Source of the DNA: Nocardioides sp. IC4_145
GTDB taxonomy: Bacteria; Actinomycetota; Actinomycetes; Propionibacteriales; Nocardioidaceae
Assembly (NCBI RefSeq): GCF_011250565.1
Contig: NZ_JAANMS010000035.1
Coordinates: forward strand, 1 to 50,437
Direction: 5' to 3'
Length of the DNA stretch: 50,437 nt
Shown: positions 6,792 to 14,699 of the stretch, piece by piece
Position numbering within the stretch: position 1 is the stretch's first letter
Layout: every line of letters begins with the position of its first letter
Notes under the pieces: generated by a model
The model's database searches: none
The model's input: the letters and a program-made list of their open reading frames with translations, nothing else
Told to the model about the DNA's origin: nothing
Translations under genes and position numbers: made by a program

Positions 6792-9187
6792 CCACGAAGC
6801 TGATGGGTGAGGCCGTCCAGCGGGTCGAGGACGACCGGCTGGTGCGGGGCGGCGGGCAGTACGTCGACGACATCGATCTCGACGCGCTCCACATCGCGGT
6901 GCTGCGCAGCCCGCACGCGCACGCCCGCATCATCTCGATCGACGTCGACCCGGTGCTGGACATCGAGGGCGTCCACGCGGTGTGGACCTACGACGACCTC
7001 GAGGGCGCGATGGCCGAGCCGCTGCCGCTGCTCATCCCGCACCCGACGCTGACCCACGGGCGCACGCAGTACGCCCTGGCCCGCGACGAGGTCAACTACG
7101 TCGGCGAGGCGATCGCGATGGTCGTCGCCGACGACCGCTACCTCGCCGAGGACGCCGTCGCGCAGATCGCGGTCGAGTACGAGCTGCTGCCCGCCGTCGT
7201 CGGCGTCGAGGCCGCCCGGGCGGCGGAGAACCTCGTCCACGACGACGTCCCCGGCAACATCGCCGCCCGCTCGGAGCAGAGCAACGGCGACGCGGAGGCC
7301 GCGATCAAGGCCGCCCCGCACACGCTGTCGTTGGACCTCGACATCGAGCGCAGCGCCTGCATGCCGATGGAGGGCCGCGGCGTCACCGCGCGCTGGGACA
7401 CCGCCAACGGCCGGCTCCAGGTGTGGACCTCCACCCAGACCTCGACCGGCGTCCGCGCCGCGGTCGCCGCCAAGCTCGGCCTCGACCTGCTCCAGGTCGA
7501 CGTCATCACCCCCGACGTGGGCGGCGGCTTCGGCGTCAAGATCAACCACCCCTGGCCCGAGGAGCTGCTGGTCTCGCTCGCAGCGCAGCGGCTCGGTCGC
7601 CCGGTGAAGTTCACCGAGGACCGTCGCGAGCACTTCATCTCCTCGGCCCACGAGCGCGCCCAGCTGCACCACGTCGACGTCGGCTTCGACGACGAGGGCC
7701 GCCTGCTCGGGCTCGACGTGCGGTTCTGGCACGACCACGGCGCCTACACGCCGTACGGCCTGATCGTCCCGATCAACGCCTCGACCCAGCTGGTCGGGCC
7801 CTACAAGACCGGCCCCTACCGGGTGACGTTCGACTCGCTCTACACCAACACCGTCATCGTCACCCCCTACCGCGGCGCCGGCCGGCCGCAGGGCTGCTTC
7901 GTGATGGAACGGACGATGGACGCGATCGCGGCGTACCTCGGCAAGGACCGCGCCGACGTCCGCGAGGTCAACCTGATCCAGCCCGACGAGTTCCCCTACG
8001 ACCACGGCCTGGTCTTCCAGGACGGTCGCGAGACGATCTACGACTCCGGCGACTTCCCGACGATGCTGCAGAAGATCAAGGCGCTGGTCGGTTGGGACGA
8101 CTTCGAGTCCTACCGCGCCGAGATGGCCGCGCAGGGCCGGCGGGTCGGCATCGGCCTGGCGGCGTACGTCGAGGGCACCGGCGCCGGGCCCTACGAGGGC
8201 GCGCACGTCAACATCGAGAGCTCCGGCAAGGTCAAGGTCGCCACCGGTCTGACCAGCCAGGGCCAGGGCCACCAGACCGCGTTCGCGCAGATCGTGGCCG
8301 ACGAGCTCGGCGTGCCGTTCGAGGACGTCGAGATCACCACCGGCGACACCCGCCGCATGGCGTACGCCGTCGGCACCTTCGCCTCCCGCGCCGCCGTCAT
8401 GAGCGGATCGGCGATCCACCTGGCCGCCAAGAAGGCCAAGGAGAAGGCGCTGCGGATCGCCTCCGACGCGCTCGAGGCGGACCCCGAGGACCTGCAGATC
8501 GTCGACGGGGTCGTGTCGGTCAAGGGGTCCCCGGGCACCTCCATCAACCTCGGCACGGTCGCGGTGCTCTCCAACCCGCTGCGCTACGCCTTCGACGAGG
8601 CGTCCAAGGCCGCCACCCAGTTCTCGGTCGGCGACGCGACCAAGCCGCCGGTCGCCGAGGGTGACGAGCCGGGCCTGGAGGGCAAGGACTTCTACTCCCC
8701 GACCCGCTCGACCTTCGCCTCCGGCATGCACGCCGTCATCGTCGAGACCGACCCCGACACCGCAGAGATCACGATCCTGAAGTACGCCGTCGTCCACGAC
8801 TGCGGCACCGTCATCAACCCGATGATCGTCGAGGGCCAGATCCACGGCGGCGTCGCGCAGGGAATCGGTGGGGCGCTCTACGAGAAGATGGCCTACGACG
8901 AGTCCGGCCAGCTGCTCAACGCGTCCTTCATGGACTTCCTGATGCCCTACGTCACCGAGGTCCCGGACGCGATCGACGTCGACCACCTCGAGACCCCGTC
9001 CCCGCTCAACCCCCTGGGCATCAAGGGCGCCGGCGAGGCCGGCGTCATCCCCGGGTCGGCCGCGATCGCGGCTGCCATCGAGGACGCCGAGGGGCTCCCC
9101 ATCACCGCCATGCCGATCTCGCCGTCGGAGCTCTTCGAGCTCCGCGCGCAGCACGCCGTGGCCGCCACGACTCCTGAGGAGAACTGA
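6788..9187 (+). CDS. Molybdopterin-binding hydroxylase large subunit (xanthine dehydrogenase family)
   Basis: A 799-aa catalytic subunit that hydroxylates a carbon next to ring nitrogen using water-derived oxygen at a Mo-MCD cofactor. DVGGGFGVK (residues 243-251) binds the cofactor. The active-site loop PYRGAGRPQ (360-368) lacks the CO-dehydrogenase signature AYRCSFR, so this is not form I CoxL. The catalytic base is Glu750 in KGAGEAG. The loop ends in Pro-Gln, as in purine-type XDH (GGPQ), whereas many aldehyde/aromatic enzymes have RPE. With a UraA-type permease and a barbiturase-family enzyme nearby, uracil or thymine oxidation to barbiturates is the leading idea; hydantoin or another N-heterocycle remains possible. 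Confidence 0.92.
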   Translation: MTTKLMGEAVQRVEDDRLVRGGGQYVDDIDLDALHIAVLRSPHAHARIISIDVDPVLDIEGVHAVWTYDDLEGAMAEPLPLLIPHPTLTHGRTQYALARDEVNYVGEAIAMVVADDRYLAEDAVAQIAVEYELLPAVVGVEAARAAENLVHDDVPGNIAARSEQSNGDAEAAIKAAPHTLSLDLDIERSACMPMEGRGVTARWDTANGRLQVWTSTQTSTGVRAAVAAKLGLDLLQVDVITPDVGGGFGVKINHPWPEELLVSLAAQRLGRPVKFTEDRREHFISSAHERAQLHHVDVGFDDEGRLLGLDVRFWHDHGAYTPYGLIVPINASTQLVGPYKTGPYRVTFDSLYTNTVIVTPYRGAGRPQGCFVMERTMDAIAAYLGKDRADVREVNLIQPDEFPYDHGLVFQDGRETIYDSGDFPTMLQKIKALVGWDDFESYRAEMAAQGRRVGIGLAAYVEGTGAGPYEGAHVNIESSGKVKVATGLTSQGQGHQTAFAQIVADELGVPFEDVEITTGDTRRMAYAVGTFASRAAVMSGSAIHLAAKKAKEKALRIASDALEADPEDLQIVDGVVSVKGSPGTSINLGTVAVLSNPLRYAFDEASKAATQFSVGDATKPPVAEGDEPGLEGKDFYSPTRSTFASGMHAVIVETDPDTAEITILKYAVVHDCGTVINPMIVEGQIHGGVAQGIGGALYEKMAYDESGQLLNASFMDFLMPYVTEVPDAIDVDHLETPSPLNPLGIKGAGEAGVIPGSAAIAAAIEDAEGLPITAMPISPSELFELRAQHAVAATTPEEN

Positions 9188-9849
9188 TGAAGATCGCCGG
9201 CCAGAACACCATCGCCGCCCCCGTCGACAAGGTGTGGGAGGCACTGCTGGACCCGCGCGTGCTGGTCGCGACCATCCCCGGCTGCGAGCAGCTCCAGACC
9301 ACCGGTGAGAACGCGTACGCCATGACGGTCACCGCCGGCGTCGCCGCGATCAAGGGCACCTACCAGGGCGCCTGCACGCTCTCGGACCTGAAGCCGCACG
9401 AGTCGCTGACCATGGGCCTCAAGGGCGCCGGCGCGCCGGGGACGATCGACGCGACCGTCGGCGTGCGCTTCGAGGCGCAGGGCGACCAGACCCTGCTGTC
9501 CTACGACGCGGACGCGGTCGTCGGCGGGATGGTCGGCGGCGTCGGGCAGCGGATGCTCACCAGCGTCTCGCGCCGGATGGCTGCGGAGTTCTTCGGCAAC
9601 GTCGAGAAGGTCATCGCCAACGGCCTGCCCGCCGAGGCCGCTCCGGCTGCTGCCCCGGCCGCGGGTGGCGGCGAGGTGGCCGCGGCCGGCGCCGCGCCGG
9701 CCGAGCAGACCGTCTTCGCCGCCACGCCCGCCGCCTCGCGCGGCGCGGCCGCCGGTGGCGACCAGTCGTTCCTCGCCGGGGTCGCCCTCGGTGGTGCGCT
9801 GGTGCTCGCCGGCGTCGTCGTGGGCGGGCTGCTGGGCCGTCGCCGATGA
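9187..9849 (+). CDS. CoxG-like SRPBCC protein with C-terminal membrane anchor
   Basis: A 220-aa protein starting with the START/SRPBCC pattern MKIAGQNTIAAPVDKVWEAL and containing the CoxG-type PGCEQL. The first ~145 residues form the hydrophobic-pocket domain. An Ala/Pro linker follows, and then one membrane helix (FLAGVALGGALVLAGVVVGG) with an Arg-rich end. CoxG of CO dehydrogenase recruits the enzyme to the membrane and can bind quinone, so this protein probably couples the hydroxylase to the respiratory chain (inference from family). Its ATG overlaps the previous stop (TGATG), and its stop overlaps the amidase start (ATGA). Confidence 0.88.
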   Translation: MKIAGQNTIAAPVDKVWEALLDPRVLVATIPGCEQLQTTGENAYAMTVTAGVAAIKGTYQGACTLSDLKPHESLTMGLKGAGAPGTIDATVGVRFEAQGDQTLLSYDADAVVGGMVGGVGQRMLTSVSRRMAAEFFGNVEKVIANGLPAEAAPAAAPAAGGGEVAAAGAAPAEQTVFAATPAASRGAAAGGDQSFLAGVALGGALVLAGVVVGGLLGRRR

Positions 9850-11252
9850 GCTCCAGCCCGGTCTCGGTCGACTCCACCGCGCGGTCGATGGCCGCGGCCG
9901 TCCGGGAGCGCGAGATCTCCGCGCGCGAGCTGCTCGACCTCCACCTCGAGCGGATCGCCGAGCGGAACCCCCAGCTCAACGCGGTCGTCTCCCTCGACGA
10001 GGAGCGGGCCCGCGCGGGCGCCGCGGCCGCCGACGAGGCGCTCGCCCGGGGCGAGCGGGTCGGGCCGCTGCACGGCCTGCCGTTCGCCTTCAAGGACACC
10101 CACGCCGTGGGCGGGTGGCGGACGACGTACGGCTCGACGCTCCGCGCGGACCACGTCCCCGACGCCGACGAGCTCATCGTCGAGCGGGTGCGTCGCGCCG
10201 GTGCGGTGACGGTCGGCAAGACCAACGTGCCGGAGTTCGCGGCCGGGTCGCACACGTTCAACAAGGTCTTCGGCACGACGCTCAACCCGGTCGACCCCTC
10301 GCGGTCGGCGGGCGGCTCGTCCGGCGGCGCGGCGTGCGCGCTGGCCGCCGGCATGGTGCCGCTCGCGGACGGCTCGGACATGGGCGGCTCGCTGCGCAAC
10401 CCCGCGTCGTTCTGCGGCGTGGTCGGCATGCGGCCGAGCCTCGGCCGGGTGCCGGAGTGGCCGCTCTACAACCAGTGGGAGACCACCTCGGTGGGCGGCC
10501 CGATGGCCCGCAACGTCGCCGACCTGGCGCTGCTGCTGTCCGTCATGGCCGGCCCCGACCCGCGGGCGCCGCACGCCCTGGGTGACGCCGGCTCGTCCTT
10601 CGCCGACCCGCAGCCGGCCACGCTCGGCGGGCTGCGCGTCGCGCTGAGCACCGACCTCGGCGGCGCCTTCGAGGTCGACCACGAGGTCGCCGGCGTCGTC
10701 GAGGCGACCGGTCGCGCGCTCGCGGGTGCAGGCGCCAGCGTGGCGGGGGAGCACCCCGACCTCGGGCTCGCCGAGGACACCTTCCGCACGCTGCGCGCCT
10801 GGCACTTCCAGGCGAAGCTCGGCGCCCTGCTCGCGGAGCACCCGGAGGCGTTCAAGCCCTCGCTGGCCGACAACATCCGGGCGGGGGAGTCCCTCACCGG
10901 CGCCGACGTCGCCCGTGCCTACACCCAGCGCACGGCCCTGTCGGAGACGATGCGCGAGTTCTTCACGGCGTACGACGTGCTGGTGCTGCCGGTCTCGCAG
11001 GTGCCGCCGTTCCCGGCGGACCAGGAGTTCCCCTCGGCCATCAACGGCAAGCCGATGGAGACCTACCTGGACTGGATGCGCTCGGCGTACTTCATCACCG
11101 TCACCGGCTGCCCGGCCATCTCCATCCCTGCCGGCCGCACCCGCGACGGCCTCCCCGTCGGCGTGCAGCTCGTCGCCCCCCACGGCGCCGACCTGCGCCT
11201 GCTCGAGGTCGCCCGGGCCGTCGAGGCCCTCGTCAGCCCCACCGCTGGTTGA
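9846..11252 (+). CDS. Amidase-signature family hydrolase
   Basis: A 468-aa serine amidase with the full Ser-cisSer-Lys triad: Lys83 in PFAFKDTH, cis-Ser158 in SAGGSSGG and nucleophile Ser182 in GSDMGGSLRNP. The family hydrolyses linear amides and releases ammonia. It is the last gene of a run of overlapping genes with the hydroxylase, so it should act on a downstream product. In the proposed route it would cleave malonamate to malonate and ammonia, or act as ureidomalonase. If the true intermediate were oxalurate, it could be an oxamate amidohydrolase. Substrate cannot be read from sequence. The reading ends in GCT GGT TGA, which resembles the repeat found at 12377-12496. Confidence 0.9.
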   Translation: MSSSPVSVDSTARSMAAAVREREISARELLDLHLERIAERNPQLNAVVSLDEERARAGAAAADEALARGERVGPLHGLPFAFKDTHAVGGWRTTYGSTLRADHVPDADELIVERVRRAGAVTVGKTNVPEFAAGSHTFNKVFGTTLNPVDPSRSAGGSSGGAACALAAGMVPLADGSDMGGSLRNPASFCGVVGMRPSLGRVPEWPLYNQWETTSVGGPMARNVADLALLLSVMAGPDPRAPHALGDAGSSFADPQPATLGGLRVALSTDLGGAFEVDHEVAGVVEATGRALAGAGASVAGEHPDLGLAEDTFRTLRAWHFQAKLGALLAEHPEAFKPSLADNIRAGESLTGADVARAYTQRTALSETMREFFTAYDVLVLPVSQVPPFPADQEFPSAINGKPMETYLDWMRSAYFITVTGCPAISIPAGRTRDGLPVGVQLVAPHGADLRLLEVARAVEALVSPTAG

Positions 11253-11278
11253 TCTGCTCGAAATCGCTCACGCTGCGA

Positions 11279-11350
11279 CGTCAGCATCCCAAGTCAACTT
11301 GGGATGCTGACGCTTCGCGGCTGTTGCGGAGGCCGCGAAGCGTCGGCATC
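11279..11350. repeat. Two overlapping, mutually exclusive hairpins after the amidase
   Basis: The first hairpin is a 15-bp perfect stem: 11279-11293 pairs with 11298-11312 around a TCAA loop. The second pairs 11303-11321 with 11332-11350, 19 positions with a single T-G wobble (12 bp perfect at its core). The segment 11303-11312 is the 3' arm of the first and the 5' arm of the second, so both cannot form together. The element lies in the 195-bp gap before the hypothetical membrane gene. Confidence 0.7.
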
Positions 11351-11447
11351 CGCCGTGGAGTGCCGCCGGGAAGGCTCAGCCGGGCGGCGCCGGTGGCCCG
11401 GTGAGGGCGCGAGGCGACGGTGACGTCCGCCGTGGTTGCATGACCGC

Positions 11448-12392
11448 ATGCGGGACCCGCTCGGCAGCCTGGACACCACGGCGCTGAGCGGGCCGCTCGA
11501 GCCGGTCGGGCCGGGGGACGCCGCAGCGCAGGACCGTCGGCGTCGCTCGTCCTCCCGGTCCGCACGGTCGATGGCGCTCTTCGTCGCCGCGTGCGTCGTC
11601 CTGGTGACGGCCGTGGTGGTCGCGGCGATGGCGGCGCGCAGCGACACCAGCCTCGGCGAGGCGGCCGGTGATCCCGTCGTCCTGGGATCGCTCGCAGCCG
11701 CGGTCGTCCTGGGCCTCCTGGTGTGGCTGGGCCTGTCCTGGGCGTCCCGGAGCGCTGACCGACGGTCACGGCGGCTCACGGCGTTCGCCGAACGCAACGG
11801 GATGACCTACCAGCACCATCGCGACCAGGCCGAGCTCCTCCCGCCGACCGCCTTCTTCGTGCAGATCTTCGGCGAGCCGCAGCGCAGACTGGTCAGCGAC
11901 GTCGTCGTCGACCACCGCACCCGCCACGTCGAGCACGGCCAGGCCACGGTGATGCGCGGCGGCGACGAGAACGGCGCGATGCGGGAGCCGTGGGGGTACG
12001 TCGCCGTGCGCACGGCGGTCCCGTTGCCGCACGTCGCGATCCTCCGCCGGCGGGGGCTCCGCCGCCGCGTGCGCCGCTTCCGGGGCCTGCGCGACCTGCA
12101 GCGCGGCCTGCCCCGGCTGCCCGGCTTCGACCGGCGGTTCGTCGTGCTGTGTCCCCCCGAGCACGAGTCCGACGTCGCCGCCATCGCCACCCCGGACCTC
12201 CTCGACCGCTGGGCGGAGGGCAGCTTCGACGTCGAGATCCTCGGCTCGTGGCTGGTGCTCTTCCGCCGCCGTCCCGTCGTCACGCTGAAGCCGAAGCGGT
12301 GGCGTGAGCTCGCCGCCATGACGTCCCTGCTCGACGCCCGCCTGACCGACTGGGAACGCCGGGCAGCCCTGCCCCCGCTGGTTGAGCAGTGA
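11448..12392 (+). CDS. Hypothetical membrane protein with two N-terminal helices
   Basis: A 314-aa protein I do not recognise. A basic N-terminal segment (RRRRSSSRSAR) precedes two hydrophobic helices at about residues 43-63 and 77-97. A soluble C-terminal domain of about 200 residues follows, rich in Arg and beta-like stretches (RRFVVLCPPEHESD, GSWLVLFRRRP). The shape resembles actinobacterial membrane proteins of unknown function. ATG 11448 is preferred over TTG 11436. It interrupts the catabolic island between the amidase and the hydantoinase genes, and its last codons (CTG GTT GAG CAG TGA) lie inside a repeat arm. There is no evidence that it takes part in the pathway. Confidence 0.6.
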   Translation: MRDPLGSLDTTALSGPLEPVGPGDAAAQDRRRRSSSRSARSMALFVAACVVLVTAVVVAAMAARSDTSLGEAAGDPVVLGSLAAAVVLGLLVWLGLSWASRSADRRSRRLTAFAERNGMTYQHHRDQAELLPPTAFFVQIFGEPQRRLVSDVVVDHRTRHVEHGQATVMRGGDENGAMREPWGYVAVRTAVPLPHVAILRRRGLRRRVRRFRGLRDLQRGLPRLPGFDRRFVVLCPPEHESDVAAIATPDLLDRWAEGSFDVEILGSWLVLFRRRPVVTLKPKRWRELAAMTSLLDARLTDWERRAALPPLVEQ

Positions 12393-12496
12393 GGGCCGCC
12401 AGGCCGGAGCGTGTCGAAACCCGGTGACGTGCCCAGAGTCGTGCGTGGGTGCGGGGGTTTCGCCATGGCTCGCTGGCGCTCGCCTGCTCAACCAGC
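12377..12496. repeat. REP-like inverted repeat including a stop codon
   Basis: GCTGGTTGAGCAG at 12377-12389 is repeated inverted at 12484-12496 (13 bp, perfect). GTGTCGAAACCC and GGGTTTCG add a second inner pairing. The pattern 'ctggttgag...gtgtcgaaacc' is a common dispersed repeat in Nocardioides-like genomes (recollection, not searched). The left arm supplies the last codons of the upstream gene; its TGA stop (12390-12392) directly follows the arm. Confidence 0.6.
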
Positions 12497-12548
12497 GGCC
12501 GGGCTCGCCGGCGCTCGCTTCTCGACCAGCCGAGGCGGGCTGGCAGGA

Positions 12549-12571
12549 TCTGACCACGATCAGACGTTCTG
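12549..12571. promoter_or_regulatory. Candidate operator upstream of hyuA
   Basis: Two small palindromes overlap: TCTGA-N6-TCAGA (12549-12564) and CAGA-CGT-TCTG (12561-12571). GACCACGA occurs twice nearby. The site lies 45-65 bp before the hydantoinase A start, a plausible place for a PucR-type or other local regulator. Confidence 0.35.
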
Positions 12572-12614
12572 TCGGCAGACCACGACATCGTGCGGGCCGG
12601 GTCGGTCGAGTTGA

Positions 12615-14699
12615 ATGTCCGTCATGACAGCGAGGCGGATGAGGATCGGCATCGACACCGGCGGCACGTTCACCGATGTCGTGGCCTTCGACGAGGACAG
12701 CGGCGCGGTGGTCACCACCAAGACGCCGAGCACGCCGGGCAACCCGGCGGACGGCTTCCTGGCCGGCATCGACAAGGTGCTGGACCTGGCCGGGGCGAGC
12801 TTCGACGACGTCGTCGCGGTCAGCCACGGCACGACGGTCGCGACCAACCAGCTCCTCGAGGGCAAGGTGGACGCGCTGGGGTTCATCACCACCGAGGGCT
12901 ACGAGGCGATGCTCGAGATCGCCCGCCAGTCGGTGCCGGACGGCTACGGCAACTCCTACTTCTGGGTCAAGCCGGACCGGATCGTGCCCCGTGACCTGGT
13001 CAAGGGGGTCGGCGGCCGCCTCGACCACACCGGCGCGGAGATCCGCCCGTTCGACGAGGACGGCGCGCGCACCGTCGCCCGCTGGTTCAAGCAGCAGGGC
13101 ATCGACACCCTCGGTGTCTGCTTCCTGCACGCCTACGCCAACCCCGTCCACGAGGAGCGGATGCGCGAGATCCTCCTCGAGGAGCACCCCGAGGCGGTCG
13201 TCTCGATCTCGAGCGAGGTGCTGCGCGAGTACCGCGAGTACGAGCGCTCGATGACGACCCTCGTCGACGCTGCGGTGAAGCCGAAGCTCTCCCGCTACGT
13301 CAACAACATCAAGGACCGCCTGGCCGCGCAGTCCGGGCGGACCATCCCGTTCTACGTGATGAAGTCCAACGGCGGCGTGCTCTCGGCCGACGAGGTCGTG
13401 CACCAGCCCATCACCACCGTGCTCTCCGGCCCCGCGGCCGGCGCGCTCGGCGCCGCGCTCATCGCGAAGGTCGCGGGCTTCGACAAGGTCCTCACCTCCG
13501 ACGGCGGCGGCACCTCGACCGACGTCTCGGTCGTCATCGACGGCGAGCCCACGCTGACCACCGAGGGCAGCGTCGGCGTCTACCCCTCGAAGATCCCCAT
13601 GATCGACGTCGTCACCGTCGGCGCGGGCGGCGGCTCGATCGCCTGGCTCTCGCCCGAGGGCACCCTCAAGGTCGGCCCGCACAGCGCCGGCGCCGACCCG
13701 GGCCCGATCTGCTACCGCAAGGGCGGCACCGAGGTCACCATCACCGACGCCCACGTCTTCCTGGGCCGGATCCCCCCGCACCTGCTCGGCGGCGAGATCC
13801 CGCTGGACGTCGACTCGGCGTCCGCGGCGATCCGCGAGCTCGCGGCGAAGCTGGAGATCACCCCGGAGGCCTGCGCCACCGGCATCCTCGAGATCTCCGC
13901 GTGGAACCAGGCCAACGCGCTGCGCCAGGTCACGGTCAAGCGCGGCCTCGACGTCCGCGACTTCACGCTGACCACCTTCGGCGGCTCCGGCTCGCTGCTG
14001 CTGTGCCGCCTCATGGACGTGCTCGGCGTGCCGACCGTCCTGGTCCCGCCGAACCCGGGCAACGTGTCGGCGTTCGGCCTGCTGACCGTGGACGTCAAGA
14101 ACGACTACGTGCAGACCCACGTCGCCCTCCACGAGGACCTCGACCCGACCGCGCTCCAGGCGGAGTACGACGTGCTCGCCGAGCGCGCCGCCGCGGCGCT
14201 GGCCAAGGAGGGCTTCGCCCCCGAGCAGCACGTCTTCGTGCGCACCGCGGACGTCCGCTACTTCGGCCAGGCCTTCGAGGTCCGCGTCGCGGTGCCGGAC
14301 GGCCCGCTGACCCCCGAGACCCTGCAGACCGTCGCGGACCGGTTCCACGCCGAGCACCACACGCTCTACGGCTACGACTTCGCGCAGGACCCGACCCAGC
14401 AGGTCGAGGTCGTCAACCTCCGCGTCTCCGGCGTCGGCCCGATCAAGCGCCCGGAGATCCCGAAGGCCTCCAGCGACCAGTCCGCGCCGCAGCCGACCGG
14501 CAACCGCCAGGTCTGCTTCGACGCCGAGGCCGGGTACGTCGACACGCCGGTGTACTGGCGCCCCGACCTGCCCGCCGGGCAGGAGCTCGTGGGCCCGGTG
14601 ATCATCGAGGAGTTCGGCTCGACCGTGCCCATCCACCCCGGCTTCACCGCCCGGGTCGACGACTACGCCAACATCGTGGTGACGAGGAGCGACGCATGA
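12615..14699 (+). CDS. hyuA: Hydantoinase/oxoprolinase family A subunit (HyuA)
   Basis: A 694-aa ATP-binding subunit. RIGIDTGGTFTDVV near the start, SHGTTVATNQLLEG and SDGGGTSTDVSV form the acetate/sugar kinase-like nucleotide site of the HyuA family. With HyuB these enzymes hydrolyse cyclic amides (5-oxoproline, N-methylhydantoin) at the cost of ATP; other members are acetone or acetophenone carboxylases. Its role here is unassigned. It might open an N-substituted or 5-methyl ring that the barbiturase-family enzyme handles poorly. ATG 12615 is used; ATG 12624 (7 nt after a -10-like TTGAAT) and ATG 12636 are also possible. The stop overlaps the hyuB start in ATGA. Confidence 0.9.
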   Translation: MSVMTARRMRIGIDTGGTFTDVVAFDEDSGAVVTTKTPSTPGNPADGFLAGIDKVLDLAGASFDDVVAVSHGTTVATNQLLEGKVDALGFITTEGYEAMLEIARQSVPDGYGNSYFWVKPDRIVPRDLVKGVGGRLDHTGAEIRPFDEDGARTVARWFKQQGIDTLGVCFLHAYANPVHEERMREILLEEHPEAVVSISSEVLREYREYERSMTTLVDAAVKPKLSRYVNNIKDRLAAQSGRTIPFYVMKSNGGVLSADEVVHQPITTVLSGPAAGALGAALIAKVAGFDKVLTSDGGGTSTDVSVVIDGEPTLTTEGSVGVYPSKIPMIDVVTVGAGGGSIAWLSPEGTLKVGPHSAGADPGPICYRKGGTEVTITDAHVFLGRIPPHLLGGEIPLDVDSASAAIRELAAKLEITPEACATGILEISAWNQANALRQVTVKRGLDVRDFTLTTFGGSGSLLLCRLMDVLGVPTVLVPPNPGNVSAFGLLTVDVKNDYVQTHVALHEDLDPTALQAEYDVLAERAAAALAKEGFAPEQHVFVRTADVRYFGQAFEVRVAVPDGPLTPETLQTVADRFHAEHHTLYGYDFAQDPTQQVEVVNLRVSGVGPIKRPEIPKASSDQSAPQPTGNRQVCFDAEAGYVDTPVYWRPDLPAGQELVGPVIIEEFGSTVPIHPGFTARVDDYANIVVTRSDA

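Noticed and set aside
6788..9187. Large Mo subunit with CoxG and CoxM-like partners as aerobic CO dehydrogenase
   Set aside because: The CoxL signature loop AYRCSFR is missing; PYRGAGRPQ is present instead, and the neighbours concern N-heterocycle breakdown.
5311..9187. Classical xanthine dehydrogenase for purine breakdown
   Set aside because: No uricase, HIU hydrolase, OHCU decarboxylase, allantoinase or XdhC-type maturation gene is in the island, and the permease is of the uracil type. Not fully excluded.
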